Shown here: piece by piece, positions 1 to 9,345 of the stretch
Numbering within the stretch: the stretch's first letter is position 1
How the letters are laid out: every line of letters begins with the position of its first letter
The notes under the pieces: model-generated
Seen by the model: the letters and a program-made list of their open reading frames with translations, nothing else
Databases searched by the model: none
Told to the model about the DNA's origin: nothing
Position numbers and translations under genes: made by a program
NCBI RefSeq assembly: GCF_003194385.1
Contig: NZ_LAPT01000077.1
Coordinates: 1-64,000 of the forward strand
DNA: 64,000 bases
From: Pokkaliibacter plantistimulans
GTDB lineage: Bacteria; Pseudomonadota; Gammaproteobacteria; Pseudomonadales; Balneatricaceae
Reading direction: 5' to 3'

Positions 1-80
1 AAGACACCTCACTGAGCGCGTTAGAATAACGCTTTACTGAGTGTCCGAAATCATTGAGCCACTACACAACCCCATTCAGG

Positions 81-112
81 AAAGGGCGATTACCGTAAGG
101 TGATCGCCCTTT
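81..112 (+). terminator. Rho-independent terminator of an upstream plus-strand gene
   Basis: A perfect 10-bp stem (81-90 with 103-112) closes a 12-nt loop and is followed by TTTT. It most likely ends a transcript entering from the left. All three plus frames meet a stop within the first 40 bases, so no usable part of that gene lies in the window. Confidence 0.55.
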
Positions 113-204
113 TCGCATTCTGGGTTTTAGGCAGTAAAGTTTTGGGTCCGGCTCTTCAGAATCCCGTGGTGAAGTGTCTGCATCAAATTACTCGCATTTA
201 AATG

Positions 205-234
205 CAGTACGCCCACTATGAAGTGGGCGTACTG
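205..234 (-). terminator. Hairpin downstream of opgH
   Basis: A perfect 12-bp stem (205-216 with 223-234) has a 6-nt loop and starts 16 bases past the opgH stop on the minus strand. The tail after it on that strand is only moderately T-rich (CATTTAAAT). It is a plausible end of the opgGH transcript. Confidence 0.5.
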
Positions 235-250
235 GGTTCCATGCTTTACA

Positions 251-2455
251 TCAGGCAGGGAGTTGACTCTGGAGCTTGCTTTGCTCGGCAGACGGACCGA
301 GTGCTCTGGTCGGAATGGCTGCCAGCCTCAGGAACAGACTGGGGGTCGACAGGACAATCGACTGCTCTTTCTTGTCGAGGAACTTCACAGCCTCTTCAAT
401 GGTTTCTGCTTCCTCTATTTTCATCGCTGCTATGGCTTCCACAGCATCAACATGCCCACGTGGTCGGGGGGGGATGCGGTCAATCAGGGCCAGATGCTGC
501 TCAACCAGATCTGCGTGGCTGGCAAGTTGTACCAGGTTGGGGCTGCTACGCACCGTCGCGTGGTATTCGTCATAGATAGCTTCGGTATGCTCGCGAATGG
601 CGGGCTTCTCTGCCTCTTCTGGTGTACGCATGATGCCAGCGGCTTTGAACCAGCGCCCGATACGCATGGAGCCGGTAACCATAGACAGCGGTACTGACAG
701 CAGCATGCCTGCCAGTGCTGGTGACAGCCACGCCAGCAGGTCCAGCGAGTTAAGGTAGGCAGCCAGGGTGAGGAACACGCCCATAGTCATGTGCCAGCGA
801 TGGCGGAACAGCACATCAAGGAAGGGCAGGCTGCCATCATCCCGGCGCTGGGGATTCCAGCCACTGTCACGGCCCAGCAGAATGGAGAACACAGCACCGC
901 TGTGTATCAGCATCATCACAGGTGCGACCAGCGCTGACAAAATCACCTCTACAACGAAGCTAATCAGTATGCGGAAGAATCCTCCTGCTGCTTTGCGCTG
1001 CTTATTGCTGGTCATAAAGGCAATCAGGCCGAGGATTTTGGGGCCAAACAGAATAGCCATGGTGAAGTAAAACAACTGGAGTGCACGTGCTGCGTCCATG
1101 CGTGGCCAGGAGGGGAACAGCGAGAACTCATCGGTGAAATACTCGGGGCGAATAAACTGCGCCTGCAACGCCAGAGCCAGGCCCGCAAGAATCAGGGCTA
1201 ACCACAACGGTGATGAAAGGTAGGACATGATGCCGGTCAGGTGGTGGCTACGGCTTACCCAGTGCAGGCCTCTGGCCGTCAGCACACGAGAGTGCTGCAG
1301 ATTGCCCTGACACCAGCGGCGGTCACGAACGGCCAGATCAATGATGGAGGGCGGGCTTTCTTCATAGGAACCTGGCAGGTCATCGGCAATAATAATGCTC
1401 CAGCCCGCGCGACGGATCAGTGATGCTTCGACAAAATCATGGCTGAGAATATGACCGCCAAAGGGCGGCTTGCCGGGCAGATCAGGCAAACCCGCAGCAT
1501 CCATAAAGGCTTCTCTGCGGATGATGGCGTTATGTCCCCAGAAGTTACCTTCCTTATGGACCCACCATGACAAACCTGATCCCACTACAGGTCCATAGAT
1601 GCGCGATGCAAACTGCTGCAACCGGGCAATCAGGGTTGTACCGTTGATGAGGTTGGGGATGGTCTGGATGAGACCAGAGTCAGGATCTGCCTCCATCCGG
1701 CGTGCCAGCTCGATGATCGTGCCCGCTTCCATCAGACTGTCAGCATCCAGCACCAGTAAGTGGCTGTATCCTTTGCCCCAGCGACGGCAAAAGTCAGCAA
1801 CGTTACCCGCTTTACGTGCAATGTTCTTGCGGCGCCGGCGGTAGTAGATGCGGCTTTTGTCGCCTAGCCGCTCACGGATAGTTATCAGGCAGGCTTCTTC
1901 CTGCAGTGCGACTTCTGGGTCGGTGGTGTCACTGATAACAAACCAGTCAAAATGATTGCCTTCGCCGGTCTCGTGCAGCGAGAGTGCCATGGACTCAATC
2001 GCCGCAAAGATGCGTTCTGGCTGTTCATTGTAGGTAGGCATCAGTATGGCTGTCTGATGTTGAAGTGGCGTTTCCAGCCGGGCATGACTGCGGTTCGCTC
2101 TGCGTAGTACGCAGAAAAAGCCGACGATAGCGCTGGTGAAGGCAACCGTAATCCAGCTAAAGGTAAGGGTAAACAGCGCCAGAATGATGTATTCGATGAA
2201 CGTTATCTCGCCTAAAGAGATAACCCCATACATTTCACCAATGCCATAAGCGGACAGTGCCATAGCACTACCCAGCACCAGCCAGCGACGCCAGCTGGCG
2301 GAGCGTACGCCGCCTTTGTTAACAGGTTTCCGGCGTTGCTCCGCGGCATTAAAGCGCTTCAGGTTCTGTGGGGGCATATCACCGGGGGTTTCCGGTGGCG
2401 TGCCTGGAGCGGGAGAGTTGTCCAGGTTATCCATACAACGGCTTAGTTGGTCCAT
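251..2455 (-). CDS. opgH: Glucans biosynthesis glucosyltransferase H (OpgH/MdoH)
   Basis: Inner-membrane family-2 glycosyltransferase that polymerises UDP-glucose into the beta-1,2 backbone of osmoregulated periplasmic glucans and exports it. The 734-residue product has N-terminal membrane segments near residues 55-120, then a cytoplasmic GT2 domain from about 135. The DAD metal-binding motif is near 237-239 and RRWCQGN, the (Q/R)xxRW-type motif, near 379-385. Several C-terminal membrane helices follow. It overlaps the opgG stop by 13 bases, so the two genes are probably co-translated. A second in-frame ATG at 2434 is the alternative start; neither has a strong ribosome binding site. It is about 110 residues shorter than E. 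coli OpgH (847), and the loss is N-terminal. Confidence 0.93.
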   Translation of the reverse strand: MDQLSRCMDNLDNSPAPGTPPETPGDMPPQNLKRFNAAEQRRKPVNKGGVRSASWRRWLVLGSAMALSAYGIGEMYGVISLGEITFIEYIILALFTLTFSWITVAFTSAIVGFFCVLRRANRSHARLETPLQHQTAILMPTYNEQPERIFAAIESMALSLHETGEGNHFDWFVISDTTDPEVALQEEACLITIRERLGDKSRIYYRRRRKNIARKAGNVADFCRRWGKGYSHLLVLDADSLMEAGTIIELARRMEADPDSGLIQTIPNLINGTTLIARLQQFASRIYGPVVGSGLSWWVHKEGNFWGHNAIIRREAFMDAAGLPDLPGKPPFGGHILSHDFVEASLIRRAGWSIIIADDLPGSYEESPPSIIDLAVRDRRWCQGNLQHSRVLTARGLHWVSRSHHLTGIMSYLSSPLWLALILAGLALALQAQFIRPEYFTDEFSLFPSWPRMDAARALQLFYFTMAILFGPKILGLIAFMTSNKQRKAAGGFFRILISFVVEVILSALVAPVMMLIHSGAVFSILLGRDSGWNPQRRDDGSLPFLDVLFRHRWHMTMGVFLTLAAYLNSLDLLAWLSPALAGMLLSVPLSMVTGSMRIGRWFKAAGIMRTPEEAEKPAIREHTEAIYDEYHATVRSSPNLVQLASHADLVEQHLALIDRIPPRPRGHVDAVEAIAAMKIEEAETIEEAVKFLDKKEQSIVLSTPSLFLRLAAIPTRALGPSAEQSKLQSQLPA

Positions 2456-4017
2456 CTGTACATCCAGGTTTCAGCTTTGCGGCCGTCATCGAACTTCAAC
2501 TCCATGCGCAGTTCCACCAGATCGGCATCAGTTGGGTCCAGTTCAAAGCTCACACGATAACCTCCTGTCTGAGGGTTATCACGAACAACGACATTGCTCA
2601 CGCTGCCTTTTGATGCTTTGACCATGGCCTGGGGGCGATTGGCTGGCATGCTGACCCCGGTAGTATTGGGGATGGTGTAATCAACCACGAACAGGCGCTT
2701 GTTGCCGGTGCCGTCAGCCTTACCGCTGCGAGTTGACTCCACTCTGGCCTCGCCGGGAGCAATCTGTGGTCCCTGCCCCCAGGTAAGACGGTATGCAAAG
2801 CTGTATTCTGAGCCTGCGGTAATTGGAGAAGTGGGTGCCCAATAAGCAATGATGTTGTCATGAATTTCGGCACTGGATGGTATTTCGGTCAGCACCACTG
2901 CACCTTTTCCCCAATTGCCAACAGGCTCAACCCAAAGGCTGGGGCGCTGCTGGTATTCAGCGTCAAGATCCTGATAGTTGTTGAAGTCGCGGTCGCGTTG
3001 CATCAGACCGAAGCCAAGGGGAGCAGTATCCTGGAAAGCGCTGATTTGCAACTCCTTGGGATTGGCCAGCGGACGCCAGAGGCGTTCGCCGCGGCCATTG
3101 ACCATCAGCAACCCATCCGAGTCATGGACTTCGGGGCGGAAGTCATCGACATCCTGACGGCCATTGGCTGAGAACAGATACATGCTGGACTCTGGAGCCA
3201 GGCCGATCTTGCTCAGATCGACACGAGGGAACAGGGTTGCTTCGACGTCCATGGTGGTATTGGTGCCAGGGCGAATAGTAAAGCGATAGGCCCCTGTCAC
3301 ACTCTGGCTGTCCAGCAAGGCATAGATGACGATGGAGTTACTTTCCTTGCTGGGCTTCTCAATCCAGAAGGCGCGGTAAATAGGGAATTCCTCACCTTCG
3401 GGATCAGCTGTCTTCAATGCCAGTCCACGGGCTGACAGGCCATAGACTTCGTTTTTACCTAAGGCACGGAAGTAACTGGCGCCCTGAAATACCACGGTTT
3501 CGTCATAGAAGTCCGGTCGGTTGATCGGGCTATGCAGATTGAAGCCAGCAAAGCCTATGTCATCGATAGGCAGCGGCCTGGTCATGACATCACCCGTCTT
3601 GAACAGCGTGGGTGAGTAGGCAAGATGGCGCGCGGTGCCGTCCTCTACAATGGCGACTTCAACAGGATCCTTGTAGTAGGCGCCCCGATGGAACATCTGC
3701 ATCTCGAACGGTAAGCCCTCATTGGCCCAAACGGCCTGGGTAGGGTCAAACTGGATGTCACGATATTCGTCGTAGGAGAGAGACTTTAAACTGTCTGGCA
3801 GGGCTGATTTCGGCGGAGAGTAAGGGCTGGCAGCCAGCTTTCTGGCAAGATCGACGACGGTATCACGGTTGAACTTGCTGTTCACTGCGTAGTTCTCTGC
3901 CTTGTCGGCAGCGAAGGAGGGGGCGGAAATCAGAAGCAGGATTGCCAGGCTGGGTATCATCCAATTGACTATCCCGGCGCTCAATGGGCGACCACTACTT
4001 TCCTTCTTTCGAAACAT
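2443..4017 (-). CDS. opgG: Glucans biosynthesis protein G (OpgG/MdoG), periplasmic
   Basis: Periplasmic protein needed for branching or maturation of osmoregulated periplasmic glucans made by OpgH. I chose the ATG at 4017 because AAGG lies 8 bases upstream and the product then begins with a Sec signal peptide: FRKK, a hydrophobic stretch, and cleavage after SFA at residue 36. An upstream GTG at 4059 would add 14 residues without a better binding site. The mature part shows the OpgG/OpgD beta-sandwich family pattern, for example YRDIQFDPTQAVW near the start and SEYSFAYRLTWG further on. Length is 524 residues, close to E. coli OpgG (511). It is the first gene of the opgGH operon. Confidence 0.94.
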   Translation of the reverse strand: MFRKKESSGRPLSAGIVNWMIPSLAILLLISAPSFAADKAENYAVNSKFNRDTVVDLARKLAASPYSPPKSALPDSLKSLSYDEYRDIQFDPTQAVWANEGLPFEMQMFHRGAYYKDPVEVAIVEDGTARHLAYSPTLFKTGDVMTRPLPIDDIGFAGFNLHSPINRPDFYDETVVFQGASYFRALGKNEVYGLSARGLALKTADPEGEEFPIYRAFWIEKPSKESNSIVIYALLDSQSVTGAYRFTIRPGTNTTMDVEATLFPRVDLSKIGLAPESSMYLFSANGRQDVDDFRPEVHDSDGLLMVNGRGERLWRPLANPKELQISAFQDTAPLGFGLMQRDRDFNNYQDLDAEYQQRPSLWVEPVGNWGKGAVVLTEIPSSAEIHDNIIAYWAPTSPITAGSEYSFAYRLTWGQGPQIAPGEARVESTRSGKADGTGNKRLFVVDYTIPNTTGVSMPANRPQAMVKASKGSVSNVVVRDNPQTGGYRVSFELDPTDADLVELRMELKFDDGRKAETWMYRWTN

Positions 4018-4541
4018 CAGCCATACCTTAATGTGAAAAAACAAACAAATCGTTGCCACTTAGCCGCTTTTTATTAAAGCAGTATTTCAGTGCTTCGATA
4101 ACATGGTTTTTTTGCTTTATATTTCAGTGTACTGCCATCACCGCCGAGCTTGCCGCCCGCACCTGCAGCAAAGTCTCTGTCCAACTCGATTCTGATCTTA
4201 TTCCTGACACATTAGTGCCCACTGTGAATAACCAGTGTTTTAGCTATGGCAGGAAAAAGTAAGAAAGCAGGAAGGCACGTTACGTGTGACCGGAGTAACT
4301 GTCAGGCGCCGGTTTCTTTTCCCTAAGACGTTGTAACGGTTCAAGGCGAAGCCCCAAACACCGTGGATTATAGCAATCGCCCAGATGCTTACTCAATTCC
4401 CAGATGACAAAGCCTTTACTGATCTGTTGCCTTCCAAAGCGTGCCTGAGCGTTTTCTGTGCAACGCGACGAATGGTTATATTGCGTTGGGAATAAAGACT
4501 GCTAGGGTAAAGCGATTAAATCGTGAATTGAGTTCATTTAA
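4018..4541. other. Intergenic region between opgG and the thioesterase
   Basis: This 524-bp divergent spacer must carry the promoters of both neighbours. Two short palindromes are visible: CACGTTACGTG at 4276-4286 and CGATTAAATCG at 4513-4523. No open frame here has a ribosome binding site plus a plausible protein, and I see no RNA gene. Confidence 0.5.
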
Positions 4542-5339
4542 ATGGATCTGGATAAATACTTTGCTGATGTACGTGTCCATGATGAGCGGTCAATCGTAAA
4601 TATGCCTGAAGGATGGGGGCAGGGGCGTGCGGTGTTTGGCGGCTTGGTTGCTGCAGTGATGATGCATGCTGTGGCGCAGAGGAGGCGTGATGGTGAGAGG
4701 GTGCGTAGCATCTTGCTAAACTTCATTGCTCCAGTGCAGCCTGGGCAGCTTGATATCTCTATTACATGTTTGCGCCAGGGCAAATCTGTATCGTTCTATA
4801 AGGTTGAGGCGGGTCAGGACGGTAACATAGCCGTTATCATGCAAGTCACTCTGGGGCTGGCGCGTGATGAGCAACTACAGATGCAGGCGTTACGACCTCA
4901 TAACCTCACCTCGCCTGAATCGGCCATGGTGCTGCCTTACCTCCCGGGAGTAACCCCAGAATTTACCCGGCACTTTGACTACCGATGGGCTGAAGGCCCT
5001 ATGCCCTATACCTCTTCCAAGGAAGCGCATATTAGTGGTTGGATCAGGTTCCGCCAACCGCCCGGGACAATACTGCCCGCCTATTTACTGATGCTGTCCG
5101 ACGCCTGGCCACCGGCTTGCCTGAGTCTGTTGTCAGCACCTACTGCGGCCAGCAGTATGAGTTGGTCTATGGATTTTCCTCAGCAGACCTCTGTACTTCC
5201 GGGGCAGGACTGGTTGCGCTATCAGTCCAGACTTGATTATGCCGAGGAGGGCTTTGCCTGTGTGGATGACGCACTCTATGCCCCTGATGGACAACTGCTG
5301 ATGCGTTCGAGGCAGGTAGTTGCCGTCTTTGTAAAGTAA
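4542..5339 (+). CDS. Acyl-CoA thioesterase family protein (double hotdog)
   Basis: Predicted to hydrolyse acyl-CoA to free acid and CoA. The 265-residue protein fits the TesB-like/4HBT_3 family: an N-terminal hotdog carrying GWGQGRAVFGGLVAA (residues 24-38), and a C-terminal half with LMLSDAWPP and SMSWSMDF, which match the Asp-bearing segment of double-hotdog thioesterases. No signal peptide or membrane segment is visible, so it should be cytoplasmic. It stands alone between opgG and the liv operon and ends before a strong bidirectional hairpin. The natural acyl substrate cannot be read from the sequence. The ribosome binding site is weak (GAG 9 bases upstream). Confidence 0.82.
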   Translation: MDLDKYFADVRVHDERSIVNMPEGWGQGRAVFGGLVAAVMMHAVAQRRRDGERVRSILLNFIAPVQPGQLDISITCLRQGKSVSFYKVEAGQDGNIAVIMQVTLGLARDEQLQMQALRPHNLTSPESAMVLPYLPGVTPEFTRHFDYRWAEGPMPYTSSKEAHISGWIRFRQPPGTILPAYLLMLSDAWPPACLSLLSAPTAASSMSWSMDFPQQTSVLPGQDWLRYQSRLDYAEEGFACVDDALYAPDGQLLMRSRQVVAVFVK

Positions 5340-5425
5340 GAGTGGCCAGAGGCGAAGAAAGCGCAGGTGCTATTCAGGTCTTGTGGCTATCAGCGTGCAG
5401 ACTGAACATGCTCGGTATGTATATA

Positions 5426-5455
5426 CAGACAAGCCCTCCGAAGAGGGCTTGTCTG
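5426..5455. terminator. Bidirectional terminator between thioesterase gene and livF
   Basis: A perfect 13-bp stem (5426-5438 with 5443-5455) has a CGAA tetraloop and sits between the convergent thioesterase gene and liv operon. It probably serves both. Confidence 0.7.
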
Positions 5456-5468
5456 TTGCTGCGGTGGA

Positions 5469-6197
5469 TTAATGTCCGCCGAGGTAGGCGTCGCGCACTT
5501 CTGGATTGACCAGCAGCTCCTGACCTGTACCGGTCATTCTGATCTGACCGTTAACCATGACGTAGCCACGATCAGACAGTTTCAGAGCATGGTTTGCATT
5601 CTGCTCAACCAGGAAGATAGTCATGCCAGTGCCCGACACATCTTTCAGGATAGAGAAGATCTGTTTAACGATAATGGGCGCCAACCCCAGGCTGGGCTCA
5701 TCAAGCAACAGCAGGCGAGGGCGGCTCATCAAGGCACGCGCAATCGCCAGCATCTGCTGCTCACCACCCGACATAGTGGAAGAGCGCTGATTACGGCGTT
5801 CCTTCAGGCGAGGGAACAGGTTGAACATGTGCTGAATGTCTTCATCAGCATGAGCCATCCCAATGGGTATGGTGCCCATCAACAGGTTTTCCTCAACGGT
5901 CATGTCGGGGAAGACGCGGCGTCCTTCGGGAGACTGGGCGATACCGTTGGAGGCGACGAAGTGGGCAGATTTCTTGGTTATTTCCTGACCACAATAGATG
6001 ATCTGTCCAGCACTTGCGCGAGGCTGACCGAAGATGGACATCAGCAGTGTGGATTTACCCGCACCGTTGGAGCCAATCAGACTGACAATCTCGCCTTTGT
6101 TGATGTGCATGGACACCTGGCGTAATGCCTGAATCGGACCGTAGAACACGTCTACGTCTTTGAACTCCAGCATCTTTTCGGAGGCTACGTTACTCAC
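5469..6197 (-). CDS. livF: Branched-chain amino acid ABC transporter, ATP-binding protein LivF
   Basis: One of two ATPases that power leucine/isoleucine/valine-type uptake through LivHM. The 242-residue protein has Walker A GSNGAGKST (42-50), the signature MSGGEQQ (142-148) and Walker B LLLLDEP (162-168). Its start overlaps the livG stop by 4 bases (ATGA), which indicates translational coupling. It is the last gene of livKHMGF and is followed by a strong hairpin. The exact substrate (branched-chain or other hydrophobic/amide amino acids) is set by LivK and is not certain. Confidence 0.95.
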   Translation of the reverse strand: MSNVASEKMLEFKDVDVFYGPIQALRQVSMHINKGEIVSLIGSNGAGKSTLLMSIFGQPRASAGQIIYCGQEITKKSAHFVASNGIAQSPEGRRVFPDMTVEENLLMGTIPIGMAHADEDIQHMFNLFPRLKERRNQRSSTMSGGEQQMLAIARALMSRPRLLLLDEPSLGLAPIIVKQIFSILKDVSGTGMTIFLVEQNANHALKLSDRGYVMVNGQIRMTGTGQELLVNPEVRDAYLGGH

Positions 6198-7075
6198 AGG
6201 GTGACCTCCTCATCGTCTTCTGCACCAAGGTAGGCGGCGATAACTTTCGGATTGGACTTGATGTCATCGGGGCCGCCGCGGGCGATAACCTCACCGTGAT
6301 CGAGCACCACAATGTGCTCGGAAATATCCATTACCATTCCCATATCGTGTTCGATCAACAATACCGTAGCGTTATGTTCTTTCTGCAGAACGCGAATCAT
6401 GCTGCTAAGAGCGTGAGTTTCTGCAGGGTTCAAACCGGCAGCAGGTTCGTCAAGGCAGATCAGTTCAGGGTTGGTGCACATGGAGCGGGCAATTTCCAGT
6501 CGGCGCTGCTGGCCATAGGACATGCTGCCTGCCAGTTTGTTGGCGTGATCAACCAGATCCATTACCTCCAGCCAGTAGAAGGCGCGCTCCAGAGCACGGC
6601 TTTCTGCCTTGCGATAGCCTGGGGTATTGAAAATACCCGCGAGCAGGTTGCGATTGACCTGCATGTGCTGGGCTACCAGCAGGTTTTCCACTACGGACAT
6701 TTCTTTGAACAAGCGGATGTTCTGGAATGTACGAGCCAGACCGGAGCGGTTCACCAGATGCGAGCCACCGAACATCTTGTAGCGCAGTCGGCTGGCAAAG
6801 GCGGCTGGATTGACATAGTCGGATGACTGGAAAGGCTCACCCAGTACCTTGCCCACACGGGTCTGTTTACCATTGGCAAACAGCGTGATGGCACCACCGG
6901 TAGCCTTATAGAAACCGGTCAGGCAGTTGAATACCGTGGTCTTCCCTGCCCCGTTGGGGCCAATCAGGGCGGAAATAGAGCCACGTTTAATTTCAAAGTT
7001 AACGTCGTTCAGGGCTTTGATACCGCCGAACTGCATCTCCAGATGCTCAACGGTGAGGATGTTGTCCTGCTTCAT
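6194..7075 (-). CDS. livG: Branched-chain amino acid ABC transporter, ATP-binding protein LivG
   Basis: Second ATPase of the Liv importer. The product has 293 residues, with Walker A GPNGAGKTT (39-47), the signature region SYGQQRRLEIARS and Walker B LICLDEPAAGLNP. The inserted stretch between Walker A and the Q-loop is typical of LivG. The start codon directly follows the livM stop (TAA-ATG, no gap) and the end overlaps livF by 4 bases, so the three genes form a tightly coupled block. Confidence 0.95.
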   Translation of the reverse strand: MKQDNILTVEHLEMQFGGIKALNDVNFEIKRGSISALIGPNGAGKTTVFNCLTGFYKATGGAITLFANGKQTRVGKVLGEPFQSSDYVNPAAFASRLRYKMFGGSHLVNRSGLARTFQNIRLFKEMSVVENLLVAQHMQVNRNLLAGIFNTPGYRKAESRALERAFYWLEVMDLVDHANKLAGSMSYGQQRRLEIARSMCTNPELICLDEPAAGLNPAETHALSSMIRVLQKEHNATVLLIEHDMGMVMDISEHIVVLDHGEVIARGGPDDIKSNPKVIAAYLGAEDDEEVTL

Positions 7076-8344
7076 TTATGCGACCCCTTTCCGAACAGCA
7101 AAGCCAGTACGAGTGATGCGTACCAAACCACGGGGACGCCAGATCATCATGACTACCATCAGCAGACCAAAAATCAGTACACGGAAGTCTGCTACTTCAC
7201 GCAGCATTTCGGGGGTTACAGTCAGAACAAAGGCGGCAATAACCACACCCACGGTCGAACCCAGACCACCCAGTACCACGATGGCCAGAATCAATGCGGA
7301 TTCGAAGAAGGTGAAGGAGGTCGGGTTGACGAAGCCTTGATAGGTCGCGAAGAACACCCCGGCCAGACCGCCCGTCGAGGCGCCCATCATGAACGCTGAC
7401 AGTTTGATCAGGACGTGGTTGAGGCCCAGTGAGCGACAGGCAATCTCATCTTCACGCAGGGCTTCCCAGGCGCGACCGATAGGCATCTTGACCAGGCGGT
7501 GCTTGATGTACAGCACGGCGCAAACCACCATGAACAGAGACAGGTAGATGAAGACATACTTCAAGCCTGAATCGTACGGCAGATTGAAGAACTCATGGAA
7601 AGGTGTGCCGCCTTGTTTGGCGCGGCGCTCAAACTCCAGACCGAACAGCGTGGGCAAGGGAGCGTACACGCCGTTGGGGCCGCCAGTGAAGCTGGTCCAG
7701 TTGGTCAGGATCAGGCGAATAATTTCCCCGAAACCCAGTGTCACGATAGCCAGATAGTCACCGTGCATGCGCAGTACCGGGAAGCCCAGTATGGCTCCGG
7801 CAACGGCAGCCATGATGGCTGCCAGAGGCAGCATCGACCAGAAGCCAAAGCCCAGATACTGGTAGCCCAGCGACAGGCCGTAGGCACCAATAGCGTAGAA
7901 GCCGACGAAACCCAGGTCCAGCAGACCCGCCAGGCCAACCACGATGTTGAGGCCAAGGCCCAGCAGTACGTAGATCAAGCCGAGAATCAGTACGGTCAGA
8001 ATGTATTTGGTGGCAACGAAAGGAGCAACCAGACCAATGATGATGGCGATGGGGACAATGTAGACCATTTTGGATTTATGGCCGGGAGGCAGAACGATAA
8101 CGCCGTCATCATTGTTCTGATGCTTGTACAGCATCATCTGGCCTTTCTCGCTCTGCACGAACAGGGAGATGGCAAAGCGCCCAACCATAACGATAGCCAC
8201 CATGGTCAGCAGCAGCGAAGGGCGGGTGGTAAAGTCGTAACCGTCGAGCAGAATGCCGATAACGGGACCGAATACAATCAGTGACAGCAGGCCTGCCAGC
8301 AGGGTGTCTATGACACTCTTCTTGATATTGATAGATGAAGACAT
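7076..8344 (-). CDS. livM: High-affinity branched-chain amino acid ABC transporter permease LivM
   Basis: Inner-membrane permease of the Liv importer. At 422 residues it matches the long form of LivM (E. coli 425), with an N-terminal extension carrying extra membrane helices before the conserved permease core. The family motif is visible in [20 protein letters not shown], and [14 protein letters not shown] is the cytoplasmic coupling loop contacting the ATPases. It lies 4 bases after livH and directly abuts livG. Confidence 0.95.
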   Translation of the reverse strand: MSSSINIKKSVIDTLLAGLLSLIVFGPVIGILLDGYDFTTRPSLLLTMVAIVMVGRFAISLFVQSEKGQMMLYKHQNNDDGVIVLPPGHKSKMVYIVPIAIIIGLVAPFVATKYILTVLILGLIYVLLGLGLNIVVGLAGLLDLGFVGFYAIGAYGLSLGYQYLGFGFWSMLPLAAIMAAVAGAILGFPVLRMHGDYLAIVTLGFGEIIRLILTNWTSFTGGPNGVYAPLPTLFGLEFERRAKQGGTPFHEFFNLPYDSGLKYVFIYLSLFMVVCAVLYIKHRLVKMPIGRAWEALREDEIACRSLGLNHVLIKLSAFMMGASTGGLAGVFFATYQGFVNPTSFTFFESALILAIVVLGGLGSTVGVVIAAFVLTVTPEMLREVADFRVLIFGLLMVVMMIWRPRGLVRITRTGFAVRKGVA

Positions 8345-8348
8345 GGAG

Positions 8349-9260
8349 TTACACCTTTTCTACTGCAGGTTTGCCGAGCAGACCACTTGGGCGGAAGATC
8401 AGGATGGTGACCAGCAGACCGAAGGCAAACACGTCCTTGTAGTCGGTATTGACCAGACCCGAGAACAGTGACTCGGCGAGACCCAGAATGACCCCCCCCA
8501 GCATGGCACCCGGCAGTGATCCGATGCCTCCGAGAACGGCTGCGGTGAAGGCCTTGACGCCAATGACGAAGCCAACAAAGAAGTCAAAGCTGCCGTAGTC
8601 CAGAGTGATCAATACACCTGCCAGGGCTGCCATGGCTGCGCCGATAACAAATACGTAGGAAATGATGCGGTCGGTGTTGATGCCCAGGATGGACGCCATC
8701 TTGCGATCTTGTTGGGTCGCACGGCACATCCGGCCCAGAGTGGTTTTCTGGATGATGTAGGTCAGGATGCCCATGCCGGAGAAGGCAGCAACCAGAATGA
8801 AGACTTTCATGTAGGTGAGCTGTACGTAGCCATCACCAATATGCATGCGCAGGGTGCCGTCCAGCAGGGTAGGAACACCTTGTGAACGTGCGCCCTGAGC
8901 AATCTGTACGTAGTTCTGCAAGATCAGCGACATACCGATAGCAGAGATGAGCGGAGCCAGACGAGTGGAGTTGCGCAGTGGACGGTAGGCAACGCGTTCA
9001 ATGGTCCATCCATAAACGCCGGTAATGATGATGGTTAAAAGTAGTGTGAAAAGAATAACCACCGGAAAGGAGTGGATGCCAAAGAAGCTTAGCAGTGCAA
9101 GAACAATGGCTGTGATGTAAGCGGACACCATGTAGACGTCGCCATGGGCAAAGTTAATCATGCCGATGATGCCGTATACCATGGTGTAGCCAACGGCGAT
9201 CAGTCCGTAAACGGACCCAAGCGTCAAGCCGTTAACCAGTTGTTGCAGAACAATGTCCAT
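8349..9260 (-). CDS. livH: High-affinity branched-chain amino acid ABC transporter permease LivH
   Basis: Inner-membrane permease partner of LivM, 303 residues (E. coli LivH 308). The start [20 protein letters not shown] and the segment [12 protein letters not shown] are diagnostic of LivH. The [15 protein letters not shown] loop corresponds to the coupling helix region. It is separated from livK by 85 bases that contain a terminator-like hairpin, so livHMGF is expected to be expressed below livK. Confidence 0.95.
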   Translation of the reverse strand: MDIVLQQLVNGLTLGSVYGLIAVGYTMVYGIIGMINFAHGDVYMVSAYITAIVLALLSFFGIHSFPVVILFTLLLTIIITGVYGWTIERVAYRPLRNSTRLAPLISAIGMSLILQNYVQIAQGARSQGVPTLLDGTLRMHIGDGYVQLTYMKVFILVAAFSGMGILTYIIQKTTLGRMCRATQQDRKMASILGINTDRIISYVFVIGAAMAALAGVLITLDYGSFDFFVGFVIGVKAFTAAVLGGIGSLPGAMLGGVILGLAESLFSGLVNTDYKDVFAFGLLVTILIFRPSGLLGKPAVEKV

Positions 9261-9301
9261 TGTCTGACCTCATGTACCTTATAGTAATTCTGTAACTAAA
9301 A

Positions 9302-9329
9302 ACCCTGCCCGCCTGAGGCGTGGCAGGGT
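9302..9329 (-). terminator. Intra-operon terminator/attenuator between livK and livH
   Basis: On the minus strand, an 8-bp stem (9322-9329 with 9302-9309) plus an inner 4-bp CGCC/GGCG stem is followed by TTTTTAG. It lies 16 bases beyond the livK stop and 41 bases before the livH start codon. A partial terminator here would give more binding protein than membrane complex. Confidence 0.7.
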
Positions 9330-9345
9330 CTTGTGCTGCGGCGTA

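Noticed and set aside
4053-4262. 69-codon frame in the opgG upstream region
   Set aside because: Cys/Phe-rich with no binding site or recognisable family; it lies in the promoter region.
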